Shown here one piece after another: positions 7,591 to 8,610 of a DNA stretch of 8,610 nucleotides. The first letter of the stretch is position 1; each line of letters begins with the position of its first letter. Source of the DNA: Anaerolineales bacterium. GTDB taxonomy: Bacteria > Chloroflexota > Anaerolineae > Anaerolineales > E44-bin32. The position numbers and the translations under genes were made by a program. The notes below the pieces were generated by a model, which ran no database searches, had not been told where the DNA came from, and saw only the letters and a program-made list of their open reading frames with translations. The stretch lies in contig JAGLGG010000293.1 of NCBI GenBank assembly GCA_023144145.1, positions 1-8,610 of the forward strand. The letters are read 5' to 3'.

Positions 7591-7625
7591 ATCAAAAACG
7601 CCCACATTTCGTGGGCGATTTTGAT
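7591..7625. terminator. Strong bidirectional intrinsic terminator
   Basis: A 15-base arm (7591-7605) pairs with 7611-7625 with a single A-A mismatch around a 5-base loop (ATTTC). The core CGCCCAC/GTGGGCG is flanked by an A-tract on one side and a T-tract on the other, the classic form of a two-way Rho-independent terminator. On the minus strand it follows the stop at 7640 by 14 bases and ends in TTTTT, so it mainly serves that gene. On the plus strand it lies 99 bases after the ABC1-kinase stop and ends in ATTTTGAT. Confidence 0.88.
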
Positions 7626-7639
7626 TGTAAGAAACGGGC

Positions 7640-8610
7640 TTAATCTTGGATGGTGTATGTCGAAAGGATTTCCAGGATGGTAAGCTTCGCACCTAGGAGA
7701 TAATCTTCAAAGGTCCCATTTTCATCCGGCCTTGCGCCATATTCAATCCGAGTGCCATCGTCGAGATGTATAACCATCGTTTCGTTATGTTCGGGGAGTG
7801 TTTCGTCCGCTCCTATGAATTCGAATCCATCGGCGATGTAGGTTTTTCCAGCGATGAAGACCTCTTCAGTTTTGTCGATCATTTCACCAACCCCGACACC
7901 TGTCCTTCCACAAATGCTATATAGAAATTGCTGATTTGGCGGCGCAGAAATTTGTATGTAGCCATAACCGATTTTGGCGCCAACACACAGCCTATCGGAG
8001 TATTCTTCTGATAATTGTGCCATGTACTCTTCATTCGTCATCCCTTCCGGCAAATCTTCAGCTGGAAAGCCTTGTACACCGGTCTCCGTGATGATGCCAT
8101 CAGAGGGATAGAGAAACTCATATCCATAATTATCATTGGTGTAGGTGATCCATTCTCCATAGGGGTCAATTTCCTCGCCATCGACCTCGATTCGGTTAAC
8201 CTGGAGCTGGCATCCGAAGGAGTCGGGCACGCCGCATATGAGTTGTCCCGAAACCCGGATGATTTGATCCGTATCCCGCAGAGCTTCCAGCTCATCCTTA
8301 TAAATAGGGAAACCGGTTTCTGCAATAAACGAACTTATTCCATAAGGAACAGGGAATTCTCCTTCCAGAACGAAGTAATCATCGAATTGCGAACCAATTT
8401 CATGGCTAAATATCTTTCCTTCAAATCCATCAATTGGTTCGGGTTCCGTAATTTCCGTTCCGACACGTACTTTGGTGACAAGAAATTGGCAGCCCCCATA
8501 ATCGATCAGATCACAGCGAATGTTCCCCCAGAAGTGGGCGTACTTCCCGGGTTCTTCCTTATCACGGAGTTCGACAATCTTGTTCTCAAGGGCTTCATCC
8601 GCACCCTCGA
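7640..8610 (-). CDS. Partial gene: probable secreted or lipoprotein-like protein with duplicated C-x7-C module (5' end outside window)
   Basis: The frame is open from the window edge to a TAA at 7640, giving 322 visible residues without a start. A GTG at 8228-8230 is in frame but cuts through a conserved-looking motif (GVPDSFGCQ), so it is an internal Val codon and not the true start. The visible part contains two diverged modules about 96 residues apart, each with LRD, a Gly, then C-x7-C ending in GCQ and a V-x(3)-V or I-x-V strand pattern. These could be small OB-like beta domains. After them comes a domain starting near W-x-TYTNDNYGYEFLYP, a pattern seen in exported bacterial proteins. Its Cys208 (RLCVGAK) and Cys233 (YSICGRTG) may form a disulfide, and it ends in a predicted helix. 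Paired cysteines, abundant Asp/Glu/Tyr/Gly and few Lys suggest an extracytoplasmic location, but the signal peptide would lie off the window. Function unknown; I recall similar proteins from Anaerolineae but cannot confirm this. Confidence 0.75.
   Translation of the reverse strand, partial: EGADEALENKIVELRDKEEPGKYAHFWGNIRCDLIDYGGCQFLVTKVRVGTEITEPEPIDGFEGKIFSHEIGSQFDDYFVLEGEFPVPYGISSFIAETGFPIYKDELEALRDTDQIIRVSGQLICGVPDSFGCQLQVNRIEVDGEEIDPYGEWITYTNDNYGYEFLYPSDGIITETGVQGFPAEDLPEGMTNEEYMAQLSEEYSDRLCVGAKIGYGYIQISAPPNQQFLYSICGRTGVGVGEMIDKTEEVFIAGKTYIADGFEFIGADETLPEHNETMVIHLDDGTRIEYGARPDENGTFEDYLLGAKLTILEILSTYTIQD
8171..8281 (-). repeat. Protein module copy B (C-x7-C, C-terminal copy)
   Basis: The 37 residues run from LRDTDQ to VDGEE. 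The core SGQLICGVPDSFGCQLQV has cysteines encoded at 8234-8236 and 8210-8212, again C-x7-C. It starts 288 bases (96 codons) after copy A in the reading direction. It is two residues shorter than copy A between LRD and the first Cys. More copies may exist upstream, beyond the window. Confidence 0.65.
8453..8569 (-). repeat. Protein module copy A (C-x7-C, N-terminal copy)
   Basis: The 39 residues run from LRDKEE to VRVGTE. The core WGNIRCDLIDYGGCQFLV has cysteines encoded at 8513-8515 and 8489-8491, spaced C-x7-C. It aligns with copy B at LRD, the central Gly, both Cys, the GCQ triplet and the alternating hydrophobic positions. It is diverged at the DNA level, so this is an old internal domain duplication and not a recent DNA repeat. 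Confidence 0.65.

Noticed and set aside
7433..7624. 63-codon plus-strand open frame overlapping the ABC1-kinase 3' end and the terminator
   Set aside because: It lies out of frame in a known gene and then runs through the terminator hairpin, with no supporting ribosome-binding site or domain.
7640..8230. Gene starting at the GTG at 8230 (196 residues)
   Set aside because: The frame is open to the window edge and the upstream translation is protein-like and homologous to the downstream module, so 8230 is internal.
1..8610. CRISPR array, tRNA/rRNA, insertion sequence, toxin-antitoxin or defence cluster
   Set aside because: No regularly spaced direct repeats, no transposase or terminal inverted repeats, no tRNA-like cloverleaf and no nuclease or toxin motifs were seen in the genes or spacers.

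Overview
The window is a compact bacterial chromosomal segment of roughly 50% GC (estimated by eye). It carries four complete genes and one gene cut by the right edge. The mix is a MtaA/UroD-like protein, a TreT-type trehalose synthase, a SERCA-like Ca2+ P-type ATPase, an ABC1/UbiB kinase-like protein and a Cys-paired, probably secreted protein. This fits a Chloroflexota genome, probably of Anaerolineae type. The assignment is an inference from gene content and remembered family resemblance; there is no rRNA or marker gene here to prove it.

Layout from left to right. A uroporphyrinogen-decarboxylase-superfamily gene (+, 59-1045) converges on a trehalose glycosyltransferring synthase gene (-, 1214-2452), with a 10-bp GC-rich hairpin between them. 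A 330-bp divergent spacer (2453-2782) separates the synthase gene from a 943-residue Ca2+-ATPase gene (+, 2783-5614) and holds candidate promoters for both directions. A 161-bp spacer with several inverted repeats leads to an ABC1/AarF/UbiB-family gene (+, 5776-7491). A strong bidirectional terminator hairpin (7591-7625) separates that gene from a minus-strand gene (7640 to beyond 8610). The open frame of this last gene runs through the window edge, and its visible part contains two diverged copies of a C-x7-C module followed by a Cys-containing C-terminal domain.

The genes do not look like one operon, because orientation alternates and spacers are 148 to 330 bp. TreT (compatible solute or sugar interconversion), the Ca2+ pump (ion homeostasis) and the ABC1 kinase-like membrane protein (quinone or lipid-related in studied relatives) can each be read as housekeeping or stress functions. 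I see no phage, transposon, CRISPR, tRNA, rRNA or defence locus. The least described item is the C-x7-C duplicated protein at the right end. I found no convincing evidence of a new multi-gene system.
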